Shown here: one piece after another, positions 45,784 through 53,136 of the stretch | Layout of the letters: each line of letters opens with the position of its first letter | Numbering within the stretch: position 1 is the first letter of the stretch | Assembly: GCF_014635085.1 (NCBI RefSeq) | Contig: NZ_BMCH01000005.1 | Coordinates: forward strand, 186,001-250,000 | Length of the DNA stretch: 64,000 nucleotides | Reading direction: 5' to 3' | From: Asaia siamensis | GTDB lineage: Bacteria > Pseudomonadota > Alphaproteobacteria > Acetobacterales > Acetobacteraceae | Notes under the pieces: generated by a model | The model's database searches: none | Told to the model about the DNA's origin: nothing | The model's input: the letters and a program-made list of their open reading frames with translations, nothing else | Program-made: the position numbers and the translations under genes

Positions 45784-46182
45784 TCAGATGGCGCTGTCGC
45801 CTTCCTCTGCCTGTTTTGCCGTCGCCTGCTTATGGACCTGACGCTCCATCCATTTTTGCGCAGTCAATTTCAGTTCAGGGTCGAGTTGCCGGTAAAGGCG
45901 CAGAAGATCGTCTTCATCCGGGGTGAGAACAGCCGGGATATCTTCTTCGACCATGCCTGTCAGAAAGGCTTCGGTCGATACATCGAAGAGAACAGCGAGC
46001 TTGGGGATGTATTTACGCAGACTACCAACGCGCCCTGTTTCCCAAAAAGCAACAGCAGAGCGTGAGACCCCTAGCGCATCGGCAAGTTGCTGTTGACTAA
46101 GACCCTGACTCTTGCGAAGCATTGCGATGCGCCGCGTGAGAGCAAAGCTGGGTGAAACTTCTCCCTTCTGGTTTGTCGACAT
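45784..46182 (-). CDS. XRE-family helix-turn-helix regulator
   Basis: 132 residues. The Cro/CI-type DNA-binding domain lies at about 17-72: RIAMLRKSQGLSQQQLADAL then GVSRSAVAFWETGRV. A hydrophobic stretch (IPKLAVLFDVSTEAFLTG) ends the domain, and a charged helical tail (EDDLLRLYRQLDPELKLTAQ) may mediate oligomerisation. The upstream 96 bases are AT-rich with T-runs, as for an autoregulated promoter. No target is evident. It is convergent with cobM and downstream of the LysR gene on the same strand. Confidence 0.88.
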   Translation of the reverse strand: MSTNQKGEVSPSFALTRRIAMLRKSQGLSQQQLADALGVSRSAVAFWETGRVGSLRKYIPKLAVLFDVSTEAFLTGMVEEDIPAVLTPDEDDLLRLYRQLDPELKLTAQKWMERQVHKQATAKQAEEGDSAI

Positions 46183-46278
46183 GATTTTTTGTTCTCTATT
46201 CTATCAAAAATAATCAGAGTTGATATTAGCACTTGCAGGTGAGGGAAATCAGCCCCCTTTTGAGTAAAATTGGCTGGA

Positions 46279-47190
46279 TTAATTCCATGGTTTTTTTCGT
46301 AATATATTGCCTATATGGTCAAGAAAAGCTGAGACCCGCGCCGGGTGAGAGCGGCCCGGCGGCGTCAGCAGGCTGAGTTCGGTCTCGGGAAAGCGCCAGT
46401 CAGGCAGCACGGTTTCCAGCCTGCCGTCACCAAGCGGGGCTGCAATCATGAATTCCGGAAAGACGCCCATACCATGCCCCGCCAGAAGGGCGGGCAGAAA
46501 CGCCTCGGCATTATTGGCGCTATAGCGCGTTCTGGGCGGCTCAACCTGAAGCGTCTCGTGCTCGCAACTCATGCGCAGGAAATTGCCAGCCTGATTGCTC
46601 GTATAGAGAAAACCCTCATGCTGCCTGAGCTCTCTCGGATGAGACGGCCGCCCATGCCGGGTCAGATAGCCGGGTGAGGCGACCAGCAGCAGGGGGATGC
46701 GGCAAAGGCGAAGCGCACGCAGTGATGAAGGGGCATGAGCCGCAATTCTGACCGCAATATCGAACCCGCCTTCAATCAGGTCGAGCTGTTCATCCGTATA
46801 GGTGATCGACAGGGTAATATCTGGAAATCGTGCCAGAAAATCCGGCAGGAGAGGCGCAACATGGCTGAGCCCGAAAGAAATGGGGGCCGTGATCCGCAGC
46901 AGGCCGTGTGGATGATGGACGGCCCGGCGCAATTCGGCTTCGGCGGCTTCGCCCTCTCCCAGAATACGCGTGGCATGAGCCAGAACGCGATGACCGGTCT
47001 CGGTCAGGGCGAGCTTGCGTGAGGTCCGGTTGAAGACAAATGTGCCCGTCGCCTGTTCGAGGCGTGTTATCGCCTTCGAGACTGTCGGGCGCGAGAGGCC
47101 GAGAACGCGGGCCGCAGCGCTGAACGACCCCAGCTCAACAATACGGGCAAAGATAGCAAGCGCTTCGAAATCCGGCAGGCGTGTTGTCAT
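46279..47190 (-). CDS. LysR-family transcriptional regulator
   Basis: 303 residues from the ATG at 47190 (MTTRLPDFEALAIFARIVE). The N-terminal winged helix-turn-helix has GSFSAAARVLGLSRPTVSKAITRLE; the substrate-binding domain follows with GLLRITAPISFGLSHVAPLLPDFLARFP, typical of the DsdC/AaeR-like LysR group that controls divergent genes. It is divergent from the pirin gene, and a dyad sits between the starts (47194-47214), so it probably controls that gene and itself. The ligand is unknown. Confidence 0.9.
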   Translation of the reverse strand: MTTRLPDFEALAIFARIVELGSFSAAARVLGLSRPTVSKAITRLEQATGTFVFNRTSRKLALTETGHRVLAHATRILGEGEAAEAELRRAVHHPHGLLRITAPISFGLSHVAPLLPDFLARFPDITLSITYTDEQLDLIEGGFDIAVRIAAHAPSSLRALRLCRIPLLLVASPGYLTRHGRPSHPRELRQHEGFLYTSNQAGNFLRMSCEHETLQVEPPRTRYSANNAEAFLPALLAGHGMGVFPEFMIAAPLGDGRLETVLPDWRFPETELSLLTPPGRSHPARVSAFLDHIGNILRKKPWN

Positions 47191-47193
47191 GAA

Positions 47194-47214
47194 ATGGAAC
47201 CAATCTGTTTCCAT
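47194..47214. promoter_or_regulatory. LysR-type operator between regulator and pirin genes
   Basis: ATGGAA (47194-47199) and TTCCAT (47209-47214) are inverted around nine bases, inside a longer partial dyad with outer GAAAT/ATTTC-like arms. The site begins four bases before the LysR start codon and lies about 67 bases upstream of the pirin start, the usual place for a LysR regulator to repress itself and activate the divergent gene. Confidence 0.55.
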
Positions 47215-47280
47215 TATTTCTATATCTTGACTCTGTCCGGTTTTCCTATGGTGAGCGCATCAAAGGAAAAGGATTTTCTC

Positions 47281-47982
47281 ATGATCGACTATCGTCCTTT
47301 CGCCTCTCTGGGCCATGCCGATCACGGCTGGCTCAAGGCGGCCCATCATTTCTCGTTCGCGAGTTATCATGACCCCGATCGCATGGGCTGGGGGGCGCTG
47401 CGGGTCTGGAACGATGACGAGATCGCTCCCGATAGCGGCTTTCCCTCTCATCCGCATCGCGACATGGAAATCATAACCTATGTGCGACGCGGGGCTATTT
47501 CGCATCGGGATTCCCTGGGGAATGAGGGGCGCACCGAGGCGGGGCAGGTTCAGGTCATGTCAGCGGGTACAGGCATCGTGCACAGCGAAGCCAATCTGGA
47601 AAGCGAAACGACAACGCTGTTCCAGATCTGGATCATGCCTGACCGTCGCGGTCACGCGCCCTCCTGGGGCACCCGGCCTTTCCCGGTCGAGGCACGCGAC
47701 AACCGTCTGGTGACGCTTGCCTCTGGTGTGGCAGGTGACGAGGACGCGCTGAAGATCAATGCCACGGCACGCGTCAAGGCCGCGACGATCAGGCGTGGCG
47801 AGACGCTTTCCTGGGCGCTTGAGCCGGGATGGTCGGGTTATGCCGTTCTGGCCTCCGGGGCGGTCAGGCTCGGTGATCTGGCGCTGAAGCCACGCGATGG
47901 CGCAGCCATTCGCGATGAAGGGTCGCTCACGATTCTTGCTGATGAGGATTCTGAAATCGTTGTGGTCGAAACAGCGGGCTGA
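47281..47982 (+). CDS. Pirin family bicupin
   Basis: 233 residues from the ATG at 47281, with AAGG upstream. The N-terminal cupin holds the iron ligands: FPSHPHRDMEIITYV (His-x-His), then HRDSLGNEGRTEAGQVQVMSAG and GIVHSEAN. Pirins of this YhaK/YhhW type include quercetin 2,3-dioxygenase-like enzymes and redox-responsive proteins. The C-terminal cupin is less conserved (LEPGWSGYAVLASGAVRLG). Divergent from a LysR regulator, a pairing often seen for pirins. Confidence 0.92.
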   Translation: MIDYRPFASLGHADHGWLKAAHHFSFASYHDPDRMGWGALRVWNDDEIAPDSGFPSHPHRDMEIITYVRRGAISHRDSLGNEGRTEAGQVQVMSAGTGIVHSEANLESETTTLFQIWIMPDRRGHAPSWGTRPFPVEARDNRLVTLASGVAGDEDALKINATARVKAATIRRGETLSWALEPGWSGYAVLASGAVRLGDLALKPRDGAAIRDEGSLTILADEDSEIVVVETAG

Positions 47983-48012
47983 CTACCGCTGATATCGCAA
48001 ATCCTGCTTTCC

Positions 48013-48035
48013 TACACCCTCCCCCCTAGGGTATA
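48013..48035 (+). promoter_or_regulatory. CsoR/RcnR-type operator
   Basis: TACACCCT (48013-48020) and AGGGTATA (48028-48035) are near-perfect inverted arms separated by seven pyrimidines (CCCCCCT). CsoR/RcnR-family operators typically have TAC...GTA arms flanking a G/C tract, which fits. The site lies ten bases before the start of a gene of that family, so autoregulation of the metal-efflux operon is the natural reading. Confidence 0.6.
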
Positions 48036-48044
48036 GGGGTTCAT

Positions 48045-48311
48045 ATGAGCGTTCAGAAGCACAAGCAGATTGCCCTTCGCCTCAAACAGGCTCGGGGTCA
48101 CCTCGAGAGCATTCTCGAGATGATCGAGGCCAATCGCAGCTGCGCTGATCTCGCGCAGCAGATACAGGCCGTCGAGAACACGCTGCGCAATGCCAAGCGC
48201 AGCCTGATCCAGGATCATGTCGAACACTGCATTGTCGAGGCCATGGCCGATGGCGGCATCACCCGTGAAGATGCCGTTCAGGAATTCGCCCGTCTCGTGA
48301 AATATCTTTGA
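48045..48311 (+). CDS. CsoR/RcnR-family metal-sensing repressor
   Basis: 88 residues, all-helical. QKHKQIALRLKQARGHLESILEMIE is the N-terminal helix bearing the family RxxxxxGxxxxIxxM pattern. The probable metal ligands are Cys33 in NRSCADL and His58 and Cys62 in DHVEHC, a C-H-C fingerprint as in copper-type CsoR rather than the His-rich set of RcnR. The neighbouring pump has the motif of cobalt/zinc/nickel exporters, so the inducing metal is uncertain. It should release DNA on binding metal and induce the adaptor and RND genes downstream. Confidence 0.88.
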   Translation: MSVQKHKQIALRLKQARGHLESILEMIEANRSCADLAQQIQAVENTLRNAKRSLIQDHVEHCIVEAMADGGITREDAVQEFARLVKYL

Positions 48312-48325
48312 CAGGAACGCGCAGG

Positions 48326-49498
48326 ATGCGGCTTTCGCTCTCACCGGTCCTGATCTCGGGCGCCCTGCTTGTGCTTGGCGCCCTTGTCGTGCCCGAGGCT
48401 CGGGCCGAAGAGCCCTGGCGTCATGTTTTCGAGCTGTCGTCAGAGGCCCAGCGCAACGAGCATGTTGCTGTTCTGCCTGTCGTTCAGGGCACGCTTTTCC
48501 ATCAGATAGCGGCCATGGCGCGTGTCGATGCGGATACCAGCCGGGTGATCGATATCCATTCGGCCGGAAGTGGCAAGATCACCGCAGTGCATGTGACGCC
48601 CGGCCAGCGCGTGGCGCTTGGTGAGAGGCTGATTTCCTACACCGATCATTCTCTGCATGAGCTTCATCTCCAGCGCGAACAGGTCGTGGCGGCTCTCGAC
48701 TCTGCCCGTGCCGGTGAGGCCGAGGCCAGTCTTCTCTACAAGCGCGGTCTGGCGCTGGCTGGCAGTGCCGTCTCGACCGGAGAGCTCGAGCGTCGGCGGA
48801 TGGTGCTGCAACAGCAGCGCGGCCTGGTGACAGCGCGTCAGGCCGATCTGGCGACGCTCGATCATCGTCAGACAGAGGAGTTCACCTCGGTTACGGAGCG
48901 GGTCGTGCAGGATGAGGCTTCAGACCTGATCAGCCCGGTCAATGGCGTTGTGCAGACCGTGCGAACCGCTGTGGCCGCCGATGTCACTGCAGGCGATAAT
49001 CTGGTGACCGTGGTCGACCTCTCACGCCTGTGGCTGGTGGCGGATATCTCGCCTGAGGATGCGGCCCAGCTCGCAACCGGGGCAGAGGCAATTTTTCGTC
49101 TCGCAGGGCAGGAGAAATCACCCGTTTTCCTTGCCAGGATCGGGACGATTGCCGGTCTTGCCGACCCGTCGACTGGGCTGGTGCGGGTGGTCTGCACGCT
49201 CGACAAACCGCCTGCTTCCATAAGGCCGGGCATGATGCTCGATGCGTTGTTTCAGAGCGGCGCGGGTAGCAAGGGGCTTATCGTACCCAGGGCGGCACTC
49301 CAGCAGATCGATGGTCACGACGTGGTTTTTTTGCGTCGTGATGCAACGCATTTCCTGCCGGTCGAGGTGCAGATCATCGAGCAGAATGAAGAAAGCGCCG
49401 TCATTGCCGGGGCGGTCCATGCAGGCGATCAGATCGTGGGCGAGGGCAGTTTCACGCTGAAATCCATGGCGCTGCTTTCCTCCATGGCGGATGACTGA
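48326..49498 (+). CDS. Periplasmic adaptor of a heavy-metal RND pump (CzcB/CusB-like)
   Basis: 390 residues. I chose the ATG at 48326 with AGGAA eight bases upstream. A signal peptide (about 1-26, cleavage near AEA/RAEEP) is followed by lipoyl halves (IHSAGSGKITAVHVTPGQRV; DLISPVNGVVQTVRTAV), a helical hairpin (LHLQREQVVAALDSARAGEA) and a beta-barrel region with RLWLVADISPEDAAQL, diagnostic of metal RND adaptors. No obvious metal-binding His/Cys/Met cluster is seen. Overlaps the RND gene by 8 nt. Confidence 0.88.
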   Translation: MRLSLSPVLISGALLVLGALVVPEARAEEPWRHVFELSSEAQRNEHVAVLPVVQGTLFHQIAAMARVDADTSRVIDIHSAGSGKITAVHVTPGQRVALGERLISYTDHSLHELHLQREQVVAALDSARAGEAEASLLYKRGLALAGSAVSTGELERRRMVLQQQRGLVTARQADLATLDHRQTEEFTSVTERVVQDEASDLISPVNGVVQTVRTAVAADVTAGDNLVTVVDLSRLWLVADISPEDAAQLATGAEAIFRLAGQEKSPVFLARIGTIAGLADPSTGLVRVVCTLDKPPASIRPGMMLDALFQSGAGSKGLIVPRAALQQIDGHDVVFLRRDATHFLPVEVQIIEQNEESAVIAGAVHAGDQIVGEGSFTLKSMALLSSMADD

Positions 49499-52400
49499 TC
49501 TGGCCATGTGGCAGTTTCTGCAAGCCAACAAACTGGCGGTTCTGGCGCTTTGCACCTTGCTGGTACTGGCAGGGCTCCTTGTCGTGCCCGGTTTGCCGGT
49601 GGAGCCAGTGCCCGATATCTCGCCGCAGCAGGTTCTGGTTTCTGTAACCGCGCCCGGCCTTGCCACCGAGGAGGTTGAAAAGCAGATCACCTTTCCGCTC
49701 GAGGCCAGTCTGACCGGTTTGCCTGATCTTGTGGACCTGCGTTCTGTCTCGCGCACGGGCGTTTCGGTTGTCTATCTGCAATTCGATGAGCATTCCGATC
49801 TCGATCTGGATCGGACACGCGTGAATGAGCGGCTGCAGAAGGCGCGTGAGAGTATTGCCGTGCCTGTCAGCCTCTCCATGGGGCCGCTCGCCACGGGTAT
49901 GGGTGAGATCATGCAGATCCAGATCAGGGGGGATAAACATTATTCCCCTCTGGCGCTGAATCGCCTGATGACATGGTCGGTCGCGCCGCAGCTGCGTCTT
50001 GTACCGGGCGTGGCTGAAGTCAACGTCAATGGCGGGGCGGAGGAAACCTATACACTGACACTCGACCCGGCCCGTATGCGCGCCCATGACATTCCCATGG
50101 GGCGTATCTATGCCGCCATCGAGAGCAATAATGCCTCTTCCGGGGGCGGGTGGATTGCGCAGCAGGCCGAGCAGCAGATCGTGGTCGGTCGGGCCTTGGT
50201 AGGATCTCTGGCCGATTTCGCCTCCATCCCGGTTTCGATGGGCGCCAATGGCGTCGTGCTTCGGCTTCGCGACCTGGGGGCGGTGTCTCTGGGCGGCAGA
50301 CTGCGTCTCGGTGCGGTGACGCGTGATGGCCAGGGCGAGATCGTCAATGGCGTGGTGCTGATGCAGAAAGGCGCAAGCTCGAATGCCACGCTTGCGGCCA
50401 TCAACCGGGCCTTGCCGGATATAAGCCGCTCCCTGCCGCCGGGTGTGACACTCGAGCCTTTCTACAGTCGATCGACCCTGACGAATGAGACTGTGCATAC
50501 GATCAAGGAAAATCTCCTGCTCGGTGCGGCGCTGGTTTTCATCACGCTGTTTTTCGTGCTGGGCAACTGGCAGGCCGCTCTGGTGATCATCTCGGTTATT
50601 CCGGTGTCGCTCGTCGCCGCCTTTGTGGGCATGCGCCTGTTTGGCATATCGGCCAATCTGCTGAGCCTTGGCGCTATCGATTTCGGTATGATCGTCGATG
50701 GTTCTCTGGTTGTCGTCGAGCATCTGATGGTCGAGCGCAGCCGTAATGAGAAAGGCGAGACGCTGGAAAGCCTTGCCGTGCATACGCTGCGCGCGGTGCT
50801 GCGTCCGGTCAGCTTTGCGATTTTCGTGATCATCATGGTCTATCTGCCCATTCTCACCCTGCAGGGGGTTGAGGGGCGGATGTTCCGGCCGATGGCGCAG
50901 ACGATCATCATGGGGCTGCTGACCTCGCTCGTTTACTGCTTTGTGGTCGTGCCTGTTCTCTCGGCTCTGGCGCTGCGTCATGCCCGTCAGGATCGGGAGA
51001 CGCGTCTCGTGGTCCGGCTGCGCGGCATTTACGAACCTGCCCTGGCCTGGTGTGCCACACATGCAAAGACTGTTTTCATGACGACAGGGGCGGTGTTTGC
51101 GCTGGCCCTGCTTCTGGCGTCGCGCCTTGGGGGCGAATTCGTGCCGCAGCTGGAAGAGGGCGCCCTTGTCGTGACCTCGATGCGGTTGCCGAGTGCCTCG
51201 TTGCCAACCGTGCTGCGTTCCGTCACGAGGCAGGAGCAGATCCTGCGCGAGTTTCCTGAAGTGGAAACGGTGGTGAGCAATACTGGCACTTCTGCCATTC
51301 CAACCGACCCGATGGGGACAAACGAGACCGACAGTTTCGTTTTTCTCAAGCCGCGCAGCGCGTGGCGGGCGGAGATGACTCAGGCGAAGCTGGTTGCTGC
51401 CATGAGCAGCAGGCTTTCTCATGATCTGCCCGATGCGGCCTATTCCTGGACACAGCCGATCGAGATGCGCATGGATGACATGCTCTCCGGGGTGCGCAGC
51501 CAGATTGCCATTTCGATCTATGGCGATGACCTGACATTGCTCAACAAGCTGGCGGGCAGGGTCGTTGGTATGGTCGCATCCATTCCCGGCGCAGCCGATG
51601 TGGCCCAGCAGGGCGAGGGGGCTGTTCCCTATCTGCATATTGACGTCAATCGCGATGCGGCGGCACGTCTGGGTGTTGCCGTGCCGGAAATTCTCGCGAC
51701 CATCGAAGCCATTGGCGGACATATCGGTCGGCCGGTCATTCTGGACAATGCACTGGTGCCGACGCAGATCCGTTATCGCGAGGGGGCAACGGCTTCCGCC
51801 GAGCGCATTGGCGGCTTGCAGGTGCGTCGTGAAGACGGGCGAGGCTGGGTTTTGCTGAAGGATGTCACCCGTTTCTCGGTCGAGCAGGGTAATGCCCGCA
51901 TCGACAGGGACTCCCTGCACCGCCGCGTGGTCGTGCAGGCCAATGTGCGGGGGCGCGATGTCAAATCCTTCGTGGCCGAAGCTCAGGCGAAAGTCGCAAA
52001 AGGACTGGTTCTGCCGTCGGGTTATCGTCTGACCTGGGCGGGGCAGTTTCGCAATCTCGACTCAGCGATGAAGCGTCTGGGCATGGTTGTGCCAATCGCA
52101 CTGCTTCTGATTTTCGTGTTTCTGATTCTGGCGCTCGGCACACCGCGCGCGGCGCTGCTTGTGTTCATCAACCTGCCCATTGCCGCCACAGGGGGGATTT
52201 ATGCCCTCGCACTCAGAGGGCTGCCTTTCAGCATCGCCGCCGGAATCGGTTTCATCGCTCTTTTCGGGGTCGCCATTCTCAATGGCGTGGTGCTGGTCAG
52301 CCAGATACGCGATTTTCGCCTTGCGGGCATGGTGGCAGCCGAGGCTGCTTTCGCGGCAGCGAAAGCACGTTTTCGCCCGGTGCTGGCGACAGCTTCTGTC

Positions 52401-52604
52401 GCAAGTTTCGGTTTTTTCCCGATGGCATTTTCTGCCAGTGCAGGGGCCGAGGTAGAGCGGCCTCTGGCGACTGTCGTGATTGGAGGGCTGATCACGTCAA
52501 CCCTCCTGACCCTGCTCGTTCTGCCGCTGCTTTATGCCCGGTTTTTCACCGATGGGCCGCAGCAGGCAGCAGAAGCGCAAAGACCGGTTCAGCCCATCGG
52601 GTGA
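49491..52604 (+). CDS. Heavy-metal RND transporter (CzcA/CnrA type)
   Basis: 1037 residues with the RND plan: one helix, a large periplasmic loop, six helices, a second loop and five helices. Helix 4 contains GAIDFGMIVDGSLVVVEHLM, matching the DFGxxVDGxxVxxE proton-relay motif of the HME group that exports cobalt, zinc, cadmium or nickel, not the AxxxxxDAxxxxxE form of copper pump CusA. VEPVPDISPQQVLVSVTAPGL is the usual N-terminal loop sequence. No outer-membrane factor gene is adjacent. The 3' end overlaps the convergent VOC gene by 16 bases. Confidence 0.93.
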   Translation: MTDLAMWQFLQANKLAVLALCTLLVLAGLLVVPGLPVEPVPDISPQQVLVSVTAPGLATEEVEKQITFPLEASLTGLPDLVDLRSVSRTGVSVVYLQFDEHSDLDLDRTRVNERLQKARESIAVPVSLSMGPLATGMGEIMQIQIRGDKHYSPLALNRLMTWSVAPQLRLVPGVAEVNVNGGAEETYTLTLDPARMRAHDIPMGRIYAAIESNNASSGGGWIAQQAEQQIVVGRALVGSLADFASIPVSMGANGVVLRLRDLGAVSLGGRLRLGAVTRDGQGEIVNGVVLMQKGASSNATLAAINRALPDISRSLPPGVTLEPFYSRSTLTNETVHTIKENLLLGAALVFITLFFVLGNWQAALVIISVIPVSLVAAFVGMRLFGISANLLSLGAIDFGMIVDGSLVVVEHLMVERSRNEKGETLESLAVHTLRAVLRPVSFAIFVIIMVYLPILTLQGVEGRMFRPMAQTIIMGLLTSLVYCFVVVPVLSALALRHARQDRETRLVVRLRGIYEPALAWCATHAKTVFMTTGAVFALALLLASRLGGEFVPQLEEGALVVTSMRLPSASLPTVLRSVTRQEQILREFPEVETVVSNTGTSAIPTDPMGTNETDSFVFLKPRSAWRAEMTQAKLVAAMSSRLSHDLPDAAYSWTQPIEMRMDDMLSGVRSQIAISIYGDDLTLLNKLAGRVVGMVASIPGAADVAQQGEGAVPYLHIDVNRDAAARLGVAVPEILATIEAIGGHIGRPVILDNALVPTQIRYREGATASAERIGGLQVRREDGRGWVLLKDVTRFSVEQGNARIDRDSLHRRVVVQANVRGRDVKSFVAEAQAKVAKGLVLPSGYRLTWAGQFRNLDSAMKRLGMVVPIALLLIFVFLILALGTPRAALLVFINLPIAATGGIYALALRGLPFSIAAGIGFIALFGVAILNGVVLVSQIRDFRLAGMVAAEAAFAAAKARFRPVLATASVASFGFFPMAFSASAGAEVERPLATVVIGGLITSTLLTLLVLPLLYARFFTDGPQQAAEAQRPVQPIG

Positions 52605-52969
52605 AGGGCACAAAGCTTGTTGCCTGAGGGGTCGCGCAGATAGCCCAGATAAAGCGTGCCGATGGGGGTCTCGCGCGGGCCGGGCGGGTTTTCGATCGCG
52701 ACACCGCCATGCGCCAGACCGGCCTTGTGCCAGGCGTCGATGGCTTCCGGCGAGCCGGCGGAGAAGCCGATCGTGCCGCCATTCGCGCCACAGGCAGGCG
52801 CCCCATCGATGGGCTTGGTCACGACCAGTCTGCCGCCATCATGCACATAGAGCAGGCGACCCTTGCCATCGACCTGCGCAGGCGGACAGCCCAGCGCACC
52901 AAGCGTTGCGTCATAGAAAGCCTTCGAGGCATCGAGGTCGTTGCTGCCGATCACGATATGGCTGAACAT
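52589..52969 (-). CDS. VOC (glyoxalase/bleomycin-resistance fold) family protein
   Basis: 126 residues with two beta-alpha-beta-beta-beta modules. MFSHIVIGSNDLDASKAFYDATLGALG carries the first metal-ligand position (His4), and LYLGYLRDPSGNKLCALH the C-terminal strand pair with the DPxGN motif. The central HDGGRLVVTKPIDGAPACGANGG segment places it with the glyoxalase-like DUF group; the reaction is unknown. Tail-to-tail overlap with the RND gene is probably incidental. Confidence 0.85.
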   Translation of the reverse strand: MFSHIVIGSNDLDASKAFYDATLGALGCPPAQVDGKGRLLYVHDGGRLVVTKPIDGAPACGANGGTIGFSAGSPEAIDAWHKAGLAHGGVAIENPPGPRETPIGTLYLGYLRDPSGNKLCALHPMG

Positions 52970-53136
52970 GGATTTTCTCCTGATTTATGAGGCAGATCGC
53001 TCTGCGGCGCAGAGGATCATGCGCGGCAGGCCGACGTGTCAACACGCGGTGCTGCCGGGGGAAACCGTGCCGTCAGAACGCATGAAGCCGGAGGTGTTTC
53101 CACCCCCGGCTTCATCAGACCGCTGAAGGAAGCAGG

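Noticed and set aside
45660-45784. Possible remnant of a cobalamin riboswitch after cobM (GCGAGTCAG...CCTGCC on the minus strand)
   Set aside because: The bases are better explained by the long hairpin between convergent genes; the other riboswitch blocks are missing.
49452-51920. 822-codon minus-strand frame opposite the RND gene
   Set aside because: Arg/His/Gln-rich shadow sequence without domain character; the plus-strand RND protein is unmistakable.
52589-52604. 16-base tail-to-tail overlap of RND and VOC genes as a regulatory antisense overlap
   Set aside because: Short convergent overlaps are common in compact genomes; nothing else suggests function.
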